NCBI RefSeq assembly: GCF_016406105.1
Contig: NZ_CP066308.1
Location: 2,777,501 to 2,841,500, forward strand
DNA: 64,000 nucleotides
Direction: 5' to 3'
From: Brevibacillus composti
Lineage (GTDB): Bacteria > Bacillota > Bacilli > Brevibacillales > Brevibacillaceae
Shown here: piece after piece, positions 29,355 through 40,293 of the stretch
Layout of the letters: every line of letters starts with the position of its first letter
How positions within the stretch are numbered: position 1 is the first letter of the stretch
Program-made: the position numbers and the translations under genes
The notes under the pieces: generated by a model
Databases searched by the model: none
What the model was told of the DNA's origin: nothing
The model's input: the letters and a program-made list of their open reading frames with translations, nothing else

Positions 29355-30476
29355 CTACTCCAGTTCTTCGGCAGCGACGATATTTCGCTGTTTATCCGCA
29401 TGTCTTTCCAGCCCCAGCGTCACCAGTCTGTCGATCAGCTCGCTGTAGCTGACGCCCGACGCTTGAAACAGCATCGGATACATGCTGAAAGGCGTAAATC
29501 CGGGCATCGTGTTCACTTCATTGATATAGAGGCGGTCCTCTTCTTCATCCCAGAAAAAGTCCACCCGGGACAGCCCGCTGCCGTCGAGCGCCCGGAAGGC
29601 GGTGATCGCCATCTCCGTCATTTGCACCGCGACCTGCTGCGGCACTTCCGCCGGAATCTGCAGCTCTGTGCCCGCCCCTTTGTACTTGGCTTCGTAATCG
29701 TAGAATTCTTTGGCGGCAATCACTTCTCCGACGACGGAGGTGATCACCTCTTCATTGCCCAGGACACCGATCTCCAGTTCGCGGGCGCGGACATACTCCT
29801 CCACGATCAGACGGCGGTCAAATCTGGCAGCCAGCGTCATCGCTTCGATCAGCTGTTCGCGATCCTTCGCCTTGCTCACTCCGACACTGGACCCCATATT
29901 GGCGGGCTTCACGAAGCATGGGTAGCCCAGCTCCCCCTCGATCCGGCTGATGATCTCTTCCTGCCGCTTCTCCCACTCGGTGCGGAGGACGCCCACGTAT
30001 TTGACCTGAGGCAATCCCGCCTGGGCAAAGACATTTTTCATCATCCATTTGTCCATCCCGACGGCAGATGCCATGACGCCCGCTCCCACGTACGGGAGAT
30101 CAGCCAGCTCCAGCAAGCCCTGGATGGTGCCGTCCTCTCCGTTTGGTCCGTGGATCACCGGAAACATTACATCCACTTCCTGGCCGATCGCAAATACCGA
30201 AGCCGGACGCGCGGCCGGAATCAAAGCTCCCGCATCCGCCGGCTCGATGGGCTGCTCCTCTTTGGCGGCAAGCCGCAGCGTTTCCACTCCGGCCAGCTGA
30301 TGTCCCTGCAGCTTCTCTCCCTTTATCCAACTGCCGTCCAACTGAACGTAGACGGGCAGGATTTCATACTTTTCAGCATCTACCGCCTTCATGATGGAAT
30401 AGGCGGTGCGCAGCGAAACTTCATGTTCCGAGGACTTTCCTCCGTAAATAATTCCCAGCCGTATTTTGTTCCCCAT
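29355..30476 (-). CDS. ddl: D-alanine--D-alanine ligase
   Basis: An ATP-grasp ligase of 373 residues. The N-terminal motif GGKSSEHEVSLRTAYS, the ATP-binding GSSVGVSK, the loop EFYDYEAKY with the Tyr typical of D-Ala-D-Ala (not D-Ala-D-Lac) ligases, and the metal-binding NEVNTMPGFTPFSMYP are all present. ATG 30476 is preceded by AAAGGAG; the frame continues upstream to 30632 without a better start. It supplies the dipeptide for MurF encoded opposite. Confidence 0.96.
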   Translation of the reverse strand: MGNKIRLGIIYGGKSSEHEVSLRTAYSIMKAVDAEKYEILPVYVQLDGSWIKGEKLQGHQLAGVETLRLAAKEEQPIEPADAGALIPAARPASVFAIGQEVDVMFPVIHGPNGEDGTIQGLLELADLPYVGAGVMASAVGMDKWMMKNVFAQAGLPQVKYVGVLRTEWEKRQEEIISRIEGELGYPCFVKPANMGSSVGVSKAKDREQLIEAMTLAARFDRRLIVEEYVRARELEIGVLGNEEVITSVVGEVIAAKEFYDYEAKYKGAGTELQIPAEVPQQVAVQMTEMAITAFRALDGSGLSRVDFFWDEEEDRLYINEVNTMPGFTPFSMYPMLFQASGVSYSELIDRLVTLGLERHADKQRNIVAAEELE

Positions 30477-30715
30477 GAACTTTTGCTCCTTTCGCCTCTG
30501 CGCGGGCAGAGAGCCTACCCGTGTCTTCGGTCTCTCTTTCAGTCTCTCCCTATCGTATGCGGGTGCCCTGTTCGCTTCTACTCCCTGGGCCAATTCATCC
30601 TTCAGCATACACAATCCCCTTTTCAAATTCAAGGGACGCCGGAAGTGGCTGTCATGCTCGTCTCTCTTCGGGCATAGCGTAATAAAGAATTCTCACAGGG
30701 AAGGAGGATCGCTTC

Positions 30716-31654
30716 GTGGTAGGTGCCGTCCTCGCTCCGTTTACGTTTGGACTGAGCTTTTTTCTCTTGGGCATGTACGCCATGCGGACCGGCTTTCAAA
30801 ACCTCGCCGGGAAAAAAATGGCCGACTGGCTGGCCCGCTTCACGCGTACGCCGATGCACAGCTTTTGGGTGGGTCTCTTGTCCACCTTTGTCCTGCAAAG
30901 CTCCAGCGCCGTGACGGTTCTGACGATCGGACTGACACACGCAGGAATGATCAATTTCGCCCAGACCGTAGGCATCATCCTCGGAACCAACGTCGGGACC
31001 ACGGTCACGACCGAACTGATTGCCCTTCGCCTCGAAACGTTCGCCGTCCCGATGCTGCTGGCGGGGGTAGCTCTCTGGCTCATGCCAAACAGACTGACGC
31101 GCTGCACAGGTCTTGTCGTGGCTGGATTCGGACTGATTTTTCTCGGAATCGACACGATGCAGGTGATGGCCAAACCGCTGCAGCAGTCGGAAACATTCCG
31201 CTCCCTGTTCCTGGAGAGCCGCCACTCGATATGGCTCGGACTGCTCACCGGGACTGTCTTTACCGGTTTGATCCACAGCAGTTCAGCCACCACCGCCATT
31301 ACGATGGGGCTGATGTCCCATCAGGTGCTCAGCATGGAAACCGCGCTGGCCATCGTCCTCGGTGCCAATATCGGCACCTGCTTTACCGCCGTGATCGCCA
31401 GCATCGGAACCAATGCGGCATCCAGACAAGTGGCCTGGTGCCACACGCTCTTCAATGTAGCGGGCGCTCTCTTGTTTTTGCCGTTTTTGACGCAGCTGGC
31501 TGCAATCAGTGCCGCCTTGACGGACAGCCCTTCGATGCAAATTGCCCATTCGCAGACGATTTTCAATGTGGTCTGCTCGGTGGCCGCGCTGCCATTTGCC
31601 CATCAGATCGCCGCTGTCATCCGGTGGATCGTTCCCGACCGAAGAAAAACGTGA
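30716..31654 (+). CDS. yqeW: Na/Pi cotransporter family protein (YqeW-like)
   Basis: A 312-residue membrane protein with about eight helices in two inverted repeats, each carrying the QSSSA-type motif: TFVLQSSSAVTVLTIGL and TGLIHSSSATTAITMGL. It lacks the C-terminal PhoU-like domain, matching the short YqeW type of B. subtilis. Likely function is sodium-dependent phosphate (or other anion) transport. The GTG start at 30716 has GAAGGAGG upstream. B. subtilis yqeW lies next to mtaB and rpsU; here other genes separate them. Confidence 0.88.
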   Translation: MVGAVLAPFTFGLSFFLLGMYAMRTGFQNLAGKKMADWLARFTRTPMHSFWVGLLSTFVLQSSSAVTVLTIGLTHAGMINFAQTVGIILGTNVGTTVTTELIALRLETFAVPMLLAGVALWLMPNRLTRCTGLVVAGFGLIFLGIDTMQVMAKPLQQSETFRSLFLESRHSIWLGLLTGTVFTGLIHSSSATTAITMGLMSHQVLSMETALAIVLGANIGTCFTAVIASIGTNAASRQVAWCHTLFNVAGALLFLPFLTQLAAISAALTDSPSMQIAHSQTIFNVVCSVAALPFAHQIAAVIRWIVPDRRKT

Positions 31655-31693
31655 ACCGTCGTAGAAGGCAGCTGCGGCGTATCGTCCCCGCCG

Positions 31694-32359
31694 TTAGAAC
31701 GAAAACGGAATGACGCAGATTGCGGTCACAATCCCGGCGACGATCATCGCTACGCTGGATGCAGCCGTCTGGACCTGCGAGACGCGGTTCAGGCTGGCTG
31801 TGCCGATGGCGTGGGCGCTGGTGCCGACCGCGATGCCGATAGCCCAGTCATCCTTTACCCCGAACAGGGACAACAGCGGTCTGGCCATCGCTACCCCGGC
31901 GATCCCGGTCAATGCCACAAAGAAGGCGGCCAATGCGGGAACCCCGCCGATATTTTTCGTCAGCTCCACGGCAATCGGCGTGGTGACCGATTTGGTCAGC
32001 ATGCTTTTTGTCAGCACTTCGTCCATACCAAACAGCCAGCCGATCCCCAGAACGGTCGTGATCGCGACCAGACAGCCCGCTGCGACCCCGAGCAGGACCC
32101 CTCGCCAGATATCGGAAAAGACCCGCATCTGTTTCGCCAGGGGAACAGCCAGTGCCACAGTCGCCGGTCCGACCCAGTAGGAGATCCATTCGCCGCCCAT
32201 CTGGTAGGACTCCCAATCGCCGCTGATCAGCCACCAGATCACCCAGGTGCAGATCGTCGCCACTACGACGGGCTGTATATGGCGGGAGCGACGCCCCGCA
32301 TAGATGGCCAAGCGATAGGCGCCAAGCGTGACCAGTATGGCCAGAAGGATATCAAGCAT
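31694..32359 (-). CDS. lrgB: LrgB/CidB family membrane protein
   Basis: A 221-residue protein with six to seven transmembrane helices and the family motifs PLAKQMRVFSDIWRGVLLG, KSVTTPIAVELTKNIGG and AHAIGTASLNR. LrgAB/CidAB act as holin/antiholin-like modulators of murein hydrolase activity; later work also links them to pyruvate or glycolate transport. It overlaps the end of lrgA by 8 bases. Confidence 0.92.
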   Translation of the reverse strand: MLDILLAILVTLGAYRLAIYAGRRSRHIQPVVVATICTWVIWWLISGDWESYQMGGEWISYWVGPATVALAVPLAKQMRVFSDIWRGVLLGVAAGCLVAITTVLGIGWLFGMDEVLTKSMLTKSVTTPIAVELTKNIGGVPALAAFFVALTGIAGVAMARPLLSLFGVKDDWAIGIAVGTSAHAIGTASLNRVSQVQTAASSVAMIVAGIVTAICVIPFSF

Positions 32360-32750
32360 CGAGCGTCCTCCTCTCCATCTCGATCGTGTCTGTTGCCTCT
32401 TTTCCCCTTCGGCGGTCCAGATACCACTGGATGACGCGGCCTGTTACCACCATCACACAAGCGGTCCCCAGCACCATCGCGAGTAAAAGCCCGATCGGAT
32501 TTTCGGCGATGATTCCCAAATACGAGGCGACCCCAACCAGGATCGGGACAAAAAACAGCATCATATGGCGAATCAACAGCTCGCTCGCCTGCTCGACCCA
32601 GTCCAATTTGACCACGCCGGTCGTGAGCGCGAGCGTCAACATCAGCATGCCGATGATATTGCCCGGCAGTGGGATGTGCAGCCATTTGGCCAAAAGCACC
32701 CCGGCCCCGTAAAAGGCGAGCAGCACGATGATGCCCCTGATTATTTTCAC
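32352..32750 (-). CDS. lrgA: LrgA/CidA family holin-like protein
   Basis: A 132-residue, four-helix membrane protein starting at GTG 32750, preceded by GAGGAGAG. It contains the family pattern LHIPLPGNIIGMLMLTLAL and MMLFFVPILVGVASY. The frame can be read from ATG 32774, but the spacing favours the GTG. It is followed directly by lrgB. No LytSR-type regulator is adjacent; transcription may come by read-through from deoC because little space for a promoter remains after the terminator at 32802-32831. Confidence 0.9.
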   Translation of the reverse strand: MKIIRGIIVLLAFYGAGVLLAKWLHIPLPGNIIGMLMLTLALTTGVVKLDWVEQASELLIRHMMLFFVPILVGVASYLGIIAENPIGLLLAMVLGTACVMVVTGRVIQWYLDRRRGKEATDTIEMERRTLDA

Positions 32751-32801
32751 AGTCTTTCTCTCCTCTCTCCTCATCCACCCAGTCTCTCTCTGCTGCTTGG
32801 T

Positions 32802-32831
32802 AAAAAAAGCCCGACCGATATCCGGTCAGGC
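32802..32831 (-). terminator. terminator after deoC
   Basis: On the minus strand GCCTGACCG and CGGTCGGGC form a 9-bp stem with a GATAT loop, followed by seven T. Confidence 0.9.
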
Positions 32832-32840
32832 TTTCTTGTA

Positions 32841-33506
32841 TTAATAACCGCTTCCCGACGCTTCCTGCCCGCTTACGATCGCGATTCCGGAGCTGGCCCC
32901 AATCCGGGTGGCTCCTGCCTCGATCATGGCGAGTGCCGCCGCGCGGTCGCGCACGCCGCCGGACGCCTTTACCCCTACATCCGGGCCTACTGCTTTGCGC
33001 ATGAGCGCAATATCTTCCACCGTGGCACCGCCCGGCCCAAAACCGGTAGAGGTCTTCACGTAATCCGCTCCGGCTTGGACACAAAGCTCGCAAGCGGTCT
33101 TTTTCTCTTCATCGGTCAGCAGTCCTGTTTCCAGGATCACTTTGAGGAGTACCTCTCCAGCCGCTTCCTTTACCGCCGCGACATCCCGCTTCACGGTCTC
33201 CAGATCGCCGGATTTCAGCGCTCCTACATTCAGGACCATGTCCACTTCCGTCGCCCCGTTTGCAATCGCGTCGCGGGTCTCGGCCACTTTCACGGCTGTC
33301 GTGCTCGCTCCCAGCGGGAACCCGACTACCGTGCACACCTTGACATCCGTGCCCGCGAGTAGCTCTGCGCAGCGCTTTACCCAGTACGGGTTCACACAGA
33401 CGGAGGCGAAATCATGCTCTTTTGCCTCCGCGCACAGTTTGTCGATCATCGCTGCGGTCGTTTCCGGTTTGAGCAGGGTGTGATCAATATACTTGTTCAA
33501 ATTCAT
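32841..33506 (-). CDS. deoC: deoxyribose-phosphate aldolase
   Basis: A 221-residue class I aldolase that splits 2-deoxyribose-5-phosphate into acetaldehyde and glyceraldehyde-3-phosphate in deoxynucleoside salvage. The start [15 protein letters not shown] is typical. The Schiff-base Lys lies in [17 protein letters not shown], and the second catalytic Lys in [10 protein letters not shown]. It follows the Nudix gene by three bases, so it is probably in the mtaB-Nudix-deoC transcript. No deoR or nupC is adjacent, unlike the B. subtilis dra operon. Confidence 0.96.
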   Translation of the reverse strand: MNLNKYIDHTLLKPETTAAMIDKLCAEAKEHDFASVCVNPYWVKRCAELLAGTDVKVCTVVGFPLGASTTAVKVAETRDAIANGATEVDMVLNVGALKSGDLETVKRDVAAVKEAAGEVLLKVILETGLLTDEEKKTACELCVQAGADYVKTSTGFGPGGATVEDIALMRKAVGPDVGVKASGGVRDRAAALAMIEAGATRIGASSGIAIVSGQEASGSGY

Positions 33507-33509
33507 CTC

Positions 33510-33938
33510 CTACACCTCAATCCCCAATTGGTGCAAAGCCAAGCGAAGCACATGATCGTTGTTGCGGTACCCCTTGTCCTGCTGCAGCGTCCAGGCTTCC
33601 TCCGGAGAATGCCAGTGCACGGCATTGATCTCTTCTTCCTGTACGACGACTTCCGTGGAGTACGCTTCGACCAGATAGTAGTGAACCTCTTTATCAACCA
33701 GCTCTCCTGTTACCGGATGATGATAGTTGTAGTAGATGGTGTCCAGCTTTTCACCCAGCCGCCCTCTCACACCCGTCTCTTCCAGTATCTCGCGGAGCGC
33801 TGTTTCTTCAATCGTTTCCCCCAGTTCCTGCTTGCCCTTGGCGAGGGTCACTTTCCCATAGCGATCTTCAATCAGCATGATCATCAGGCTGTTGTCCGTG
33901 GCTTGATAGACGACTCCACCTGCGGATATTTCCTTCAT
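33510..33938 (-). CDS. Nudix hydrolase
   Basis: A 142-residue Nudix protein. The Nudix box runs from GKQELGETIEETALREILE to EETGV, matching Gx5Ex7REUxEExGU with all acidic metal ligands. Such enzymes hydrolyse nucleoside diphosphates linked to another group; the substrate cannot be read from this sequence, although diadenosine-polyphosphate or oxidised-nucleotide clean-up are common roles. ATG 33938 overlaps the mtaB stop codon (ATGA), so it is translationally coupled to mtaB. Confidence 0.92.
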   Translation of the reverse strand: MKEISAGGVVYQATDNSLMIMLIEDRYGKVTLAKGKQELGETIEETALREILEETGVRGRLGEKLDTIYYNYHHPVTGELVDKEVHYYLVEAYSTEVVVQEEEINAVHWHSPEEAWTLQQDKGYRNNDHVLRLALHQLGIEV

Positions 33939-35293
33939 CCCACTTGTTCCTTCAACGGAATCGGGTAGGCATGATCCAGCACGCGGACAAAGGTGCCTTT
34001 GCAGTATTCCGAGCCGGCCTCGTCAAGCCGCACCTTGCAGATTTTGCCGATCATCGATTCATCGCCAGGGAAGACAAGATTGAGGTAGTTGTCCGAATAG
34101 CCCATCAAGAGGCCGCTTTCGGGAGCTTCTTTGTAGGGGCGCTCGGGAATGACCTCCAAGACGTCGCCGACGAACTGCTTCGCATACTGCAGAGTCAGCT
34201 CGCGATTCAGCTCAAGCAGCTGGGTCACGCGCTCGTGCTTGATCTCTTCCGGAATCTGATCCGTCATCCGGGCTGCCGGCGTGCCTGTGCGCATCGAGTA
34301 CGGGAATACGTGAAGCTCGGCAAAGCCGATTTTCTTGATAAACTCGTAGCCGTTGCGGAACTGCTCGTCCGTCTCGCCGGGGAAACCGACGATCACGTCT
34401 GTGGTCAAAGCCACGCCCGGCAGCGCCTCGCGAACCTTGAGCATTTTTTCATAAAATTCGGCTGTGGTGTACTTGCGGCGCATGCGTTTCAGCACCTCAT
34501 CGTCACCTGCCTGAAGCGGTACGTGCAAGTGGCGGACGACGCGGTCAGAGGAATTGATGACCTCAATCACCTCATCCGTAATCTGGCTGGCCTCGATCGA
34601 GCTGATGCGGATGCGCTTCAACCCTTCTACCTGATGCAAATCCACCAGCAGCTTGGCCAGATTGTAATCTTCCAGGTCTTCTCCGTAGCCGCCCGTGTGG
34701 ATACCGGTCAGCACGATCTCCAGATAGCCGGCTTCCACCAGCTGGCGGGCTTGTTCGAGCACACTGTCGGGCTTGCGGGAGCGCATCAGGCCGCGCGCCC
34801 AAGGAATGATGCAGAAGGTACAGAAGTTGTTGCAGCCCTCCTGGATTTTCAAAGACGCGCGGGTGCGGTCCGTAAAGTTCGGCACGTCCAACTCTTCGAA
34901 TTCCCGGGCCTTCATAATATTCCCCACCGCATTGATCGGAGTGCGCTCTCTGCGGATCTGGTCGACGTACTCGATCAATTTCTCGCGCCCTTGCGTACCC
35001 ACGATAATATCAACACCGGGGATCTGGGCAATCTCACCCGGCGAGGTTTGCGCATAGCATCCGGTCACGGCGACAATCGCGTCTGGATTGCGGCGGATCG
35101 CCCGGCGAATCACCTGACGGCTCTTCTTGTCGCCCGTGTTGGTTACTGTGCATGTATTAATGACGTAAACGTCAGCTTCGTCCTGCTCAAAATCGACGCG
35201 TTCATAGCCGCTGTTTTTAAACAGCTGCCAGATCGCTTCCGTTTCGTAGCTGTTTACTTTACATCCCAATGTATGGAAAGCAACCGTTGACAC
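33935..35293 (-). CDS. mtaB: tRNA (N6-threonylcarbamoyladenosine(37)-C2)-methylthiotransferase MtaB
   Basis: A radical-SAM methylthiotransferase, 452 residues, converting t6A37 to ms2t6A37. The N-terminal domain supplies three Cys for an auxiliary cluster (HTLGCKVN, INTCTVT, TGCYAQ). The radical SAM motif is CNNFCTFC, and a C-terminal TRAM domain binds RNA. GTG 35293 is chosen because GGAGGAAG lies at good spacing and the protein begins STVAFHTLGCK as in homologues; the frame extends to 35356. The order dnaJ-prmA-rsmE-mtaB is conserved with B. subtilis. Confidence 0.95.
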   Translation of the reverse strand: MSTVAFHTLGCKVNSYETEAIWQLFKNSGYERVDFEQDEADVYVINTCTVTNTGDKKSRQVIRRAIRRNPDAIVAVTGCYAQTSPGEIAQIPGVDIIVGTQGREKLIEYVDQIRRERTPINAVGNIMKAREFEELDVPNFTDRTRASLKIQEGCNNFCTFCIIPWARGLMRSRKPDSVLEQARQLVEAGYLEIVLTGIHTGGYGEDLEDYNLAKLLVDLHQVEGLKRIRISSIEASQITDEVIEVINSSDRVVRHLHVPLQAGDDEVLKRMRRKYTTAEFYEKMLKVREALPGVALTTDVIVGFPGETDEQFRNGYEFIKKIGFAELHVFPYSMRTGTPAARMTDQIPEEIKHERVTQLLELNRELTLQYAKQFVGDVLEVIPERPYKEAPESGLLMGYSDNYLNLVFPGDESMIGKICKVRLDEAGSEYCKGTFVRVLDHAYPIPLKEQVG

Positions 35294-35407
35294 TCTGCTT
35301 CCTCCTTTCAACCCATCTATCTTGTATTCCTTTTCGCTGAGAACGATGACATGCACGGAAGCACGTAAGAAAGCGGCGGGTGGCAGCTTCCCAGACGGGC
35401 TCAGCCG

Positions 35408-36142
35408 CTAACGTTCAAACTGGTACGATGCCGCAGCGAGAACATATTGGCTGGCCGTCTCTGTGCGCAGAATGCGGGGCCCCAGCGATACCGGCCGAAT
35501 GCCTGCCGCTTCCGCCGCTGCCACTTCCTCCAGCGTAAATCCGCCTTCCGGGCCGATCAGGACCAGAAGGGAGTCGCCCGGCGAAAGGGTTGGCAGCACC
35601 TCGTGCAGCGTAGTGCCGCCCTCTTTTTCATAGGCGATGACCGCGCGCGTATAATCGGAGGCTGCAGTCAGCATCTGCCGAAAAGAGGCGGGCGCGAGCA
35701 GCTTGGGCAGCACGCTGCGGTGCGACTGTTCCGCTGCTTCCTTGACGATACGCCCCCAGCGCTCCAGCTTTTTGGATTCTTTTTTTTCATCCAGCTTGAC
35801 GATGGTGCGGTCTGAAGAAAAAGGAAAAAAAGCGAACGCGCCCATTTCCGTTCCCTTTTGCAGGATCCACTCCATCTTTTCGCCTTTCGGCAGTCCCTGT
35901 CCGATCGTGATTCTTATCGGCAGCTCCCGCTTCTCGTCCAGAAGCTCCAGGACGGTGGCCACCACTTCCTTGCCAGACAAGGATTCGAGCCGAGCGCGCG
36001 CCGTGCGTCCCGCCCCGTCGCTGACGAGGATTTCCTCGCCGCTCTTCGCTCTCATCACGTTTACGATATGGTGAACGTCGTCGCCTGTGATCGTAATCTC
36101 TTGCATGGAAAAGAGGTGTGGCTCAACAAAATATCTTTGCAT
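35408..36142 (-). CDS. rsmE: 16S rRNA (uracil(1498)-N3)-methyltransferase
   Basis: A 244-residue SPOUT-class enzyme. It begins MQRYFVEPHLF, contains the PUA-like N-terminal domain and the SAM-binding trefoil knot VLIGPEGGFTLEEV and LGPRILRTETA. It methylates U1498 in the decoding region of 16S rRNA. It lies 18 bases after prmA in the same operon. Confidence 0.96.
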   Translation of the reverse strand: MQRYFVEPHLFSMQEITITGDDVHHIVNVMRAKSGEEILVSDGAGRTARARLESLSGKEVVATVLELLDEKRELPIRITIGQGLPKGEKMEWILQKGTEMGAFAFFPFSSDRTIVKLDEKKESKKLERWGRIVKEAAEQSHRSVLPKLLAPASFRQMLTAASDYTRAVIAYEKEGGTTLHEVLPTLSPGDSLLVLIGPEGGFTLEEVAAAEAAGIRPVSLGPRILRTETASQYVLAAASYQFER

Positions 36143-36160
36143 CTCGCCAACCTCACTATT

Positions 36161-37102
36161 TTATCGTTTTTTTGCGATAATAGCTACCCAATCATCGATG
36201 AAAATGGTTTCCACGATGGCAAGTCCGGAGGCTTCCATCGCTTTCTTCACTTCTTCGGCCTTGGCTTCGATGATCCCGGAGGCGATAAAGGTGCCATCCT
36301 CTTTCAGCACGCGGTAGACGTCATCGGTAAAGCGGACGATGATCTCGGCGAGAATATTGGCTACGACGAGATCGACAGTCTCCTCGATTCCTTCCAGGAG
36401 GTTGTTCTGCCGCACCGTAATCTTCTCGTCTACTCCATTCAGCTCGGTATTTGCCTGTGCGGAGCGGACTGCCACCTCATCCAGGTCCATCGCCAGCACA
36501 TGCTCCGCCCCCAGCTTGACTGCGGCAATGCTGAGGATGGCCGTACCCGTGCCGACATCGTAGATCCGGTCTCCCGGCTGCATGTATTTCTCCAAAGCCC
36601 GGAGGCATAAAATCGTCGTCGGATGCGTGCCTGTCCCGAAGGCCATGCCCGGATCCATCTCGATGATCACTTCATCCGCGCGTTTGGGCTGGTACTCCTC
36701 CCATACCGGCTTGATGGTCATCCGCTCCGAAACATGCACCGGCTTGTAGTACTTTTTCCAGGCGTGGGCCCATTCGTCTTCATGGACGTCATTTACCGCA
36801 ATGGTGCCTTTCCCAATGTCCAGACCGTAGCCAGTCAATTGGTCCAGCTGCTGCTTCAGCTCCTCCAGCAGCTCTCCCAAGCTGCTGCTCTCCGCGGCGA
36901 GATACGCTTTGACGAATACGCCCTCGGCCGGAAAATCATCCGGGGATAGCTGGTAGATTTCACCAAACGGGGTATCCCAGTCGCGATGCAGTACCTCCGG
37001 GTCCTCGATCACGACCCCGTTGGCTCCCATCTCATAAAAAAGATTGGACACTGCGTCTACTGCCTCCGCTGTCGTATGGATACTAATTTCCGACCATTTC
37101 AT
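36161..37102 (-). CDS. prmA: 50S ribosomal protein L11 methyltransferase
   Basis: A 313-residue methyltransferase. The N-terminal L11-recognition domain is followed by the SAM motif YDVGTGTAILSIAAVKLGA, the acidic loop LAMDLDEVAV and the motif DLVVANILAEIIV. It trimethylates ribosomal protein L11. It follows dnaJ by 41 bases, as in many Firmicutes. Confidence 0.96.
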   Translation of the reverse strand: MKWSEISIHTTAEAVDAVSNLFYEMGANGVVIEDPEVLHRDWDTPFGEIYQLSPDDFPAEGVFVKAYLAAESSSLGELLEELKQQLDQLTGYGLDIGKGTIAVNDVHEDEWAHAWKKYYKPVHVSERMTIKPVWEEYQPKRADEVIIEMDPGMAFGTGTHPTTILCLRALEKYMQPGDRIYDVGTGTAILSIAAVKLGAEHVLAMDLDEVAVRSAQANTELNGVDEKITVRQNNLLEGIEETVDLVVANILAEIIVRFTDDVYRVLKEDGTFIASGIIEAKAEEVKKAMEASGLAIVETIFIDDWVAIIAKKR

Positions 37103-37143
37103 GACCTACCAACTCCCCAATTCTCTCATGTCCTCAGGCGAGG

Positions 37144-38280
37144 CTACTCTCCTCGAAACGCCCGCTTCATTCTATCAAAAAAACTCTCGTTGTCCTCTGC
37201 GGCATAGTGGCCCGGCGCTTCACCCGACAGTTCGGCAAACTCGCGAAGCAGCTCTTTTTGTCTGTCCGTCAGTTTTGTCGGTGTGACTACACGTGCCTTT
37301 ACATGCTGGTCGCCGCGCCCGTTTCCTCGAAGGAACGGCACGCCCTTGCCGCGCAAACGGAAGTACGTCTCTGTCTGTGTGCCGGCGGGAATCTTCAGCT
37401 TCACCCGTCCGTCGACAGTCGGCACCTCGATCTCGTCGCCCAATGCGGCCTGTGCAAAGGTAATCGGAACTTCGCAGTAGATATCGTTTCCTTCGCGCTC
37501 AAAAAACTCATGCGATTTCACGCGCAAAACCACGTACAAATCTCCCGGCGGTCCGCCGTTAAAGCCCGGTTCCCCTTCGCCGGATACGCGGAGCTGGGCG
37601 CCGTCATCCACACCGGCAGGAATGTTGAGATGGATTTTGCGGCGGATTTTTACCCGGCCTGCGCCGCGGCAAGAGGTGCACTTTTCCTTGACGACCTTTC
37701 CTTTGCCTTCGCAGGTGGGGCATACACGCTTGTTGACAATCCGTCCAAACGGCGTGTTGGCCACCACTTCCTGATGACCCGTGCCCTTGCACGTATGGCA
37801 GGTTTCCACGCCGGTCCCGGGCTTGGCACCCGAGCCGTGACAGGTGTCGCACTCCGCTTCCTTGGGTATCTCCACATCCGTCTCTTTTCCGAATACGGCA
37901 TCGATAAAGTCAATGGAAAGCCCAAACTGCAGATCCGCGCCTTTGCGGGGTGCATTTGGATTCGCTCTGCGGCCGCCGCCAAAGAACATGTCGAAGATGT
38001 CTCCGAAGCCGCCCATGCCGGACGCGTCAAAACCGCCGAATCCGCCGCCGCCAAAGCCCTGATTCGGGTCCTGATGGCCAAACCGGTCGTACTGGGCGCG
38101 CTTTTGCTGGTCAGACAGAACATCGTACGCTTCTTTGACTTCCTTGAACTTCTCTTCGGCGTCCGCCTCTTTATTTACATCGGGGTGGAACTGTCGTGCC
38201 AATTTGCGGTACGCCTTTTTAATTTCTTCGGCATCCGCATCCTTGGAGACGCCCAACACCTCGTAATAATCCCGTTTCAT
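37144..38280 (-). CDS. dnaJ: chaperone DnaJ
   Basis: A type I Hsp40 of 378 residues. The J domain begins [15 protein letters not shown] and carries the HPD motif (FHPDVNK). A Gly/Phe-rich linker contains [17 protein letters not shown]. Four intact zinc-finger repeats follow ([32 protein letters not shown]) before the client-binding C-terminal domains. ATG 38280 is the conserved start, although its ribosome-binding site is poor. It stimulates DnaK ATPase. A terminator separates it from dnaK, and an extended -10 suggests its own promoter. Confidence 0.97.
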   Translation of the reverse strand: MKRDYYEVLGVSKDADAEEIKKAYRKLARQFHPDVNKEADAEEKFKEVKEAYDVLSDQQKRAQYDRFGHQDPNQGFGGGGFGGFDASGMGGFGDIFDMFFGGGRRANPNAPRKGADLQFGLSIDFIDAVFGKETDVEIPKEAECDTCHGSGAKPGTGVETCHTCKGTGHQEVVANTPFGRIVNKRVCPTCEGKGKVVKEKCTSCRGAGRVKIRRKIHLNIPAGVDDGAQLRVSGEGEPGFNGGPPGDLYVVLRVKSHEFFEREGNDIYCEVPITFAQAALGDEIEVPTVDGRVKLKIPAGTQTETYFRLRGKGVPFLRGNGRGDQHVKARVVTPTKLTDRQKELLREFAELSGEAPGHYAAEDNESFFDRMKRAFRGE

Positions 38281-38312
38281 CCCCTGAATCACTCCCATGA
38301 CAGTCAACTGTT

Positions 38313-38321
38313 ATCATAGCA
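38313..38321 (-). promoter_or_regulatory. candidate extended -10 promoter of dnaJ
   Basis: TGCTATGAT on the minus strand fits an extended -10 (TGnTATAAT). It lies between the dnaK terminator and the dnaJ start; the -35 region is poor. Confidence 0.45.
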
Positions 38322-38334
38322 TGTGACAGACTTG

Positions 38335-38376
38335 AAAAAAAGTCAAAGTCAGTGTTCCGTGACTTTGACTTTTTTC
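38335..38376 (-). terminator. terminator or attenuator between dnaK and dnaJ
   Basis: On the minus strand AAGTCAAAGTCA and TGACTTTGACTT form a 12-bp stem around CGGAACAC, followed by a run of T. It would end most hrcA-grpE-dnaK transcripts and lower dnaJ relative to dnaK. Confidence 0.88.
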
Positions 38377-38388
38377 GTCCTATCTGGA

Positions 38389-40239
<1,851 letters not shown>

Positions 40240-40293
40240 TCACGCTTGACGACTGAATTTCAAGTTAAGTGTATGCCATAGGCTGCAAAGTGG

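Noticed and set aside
30477-30632. N-terminal extension of ddl
   Set aside because: The conserved Ddl start MGNKIRLGIIYGG is at 30476 behind AAAGGAG; upstream residues match nothing.
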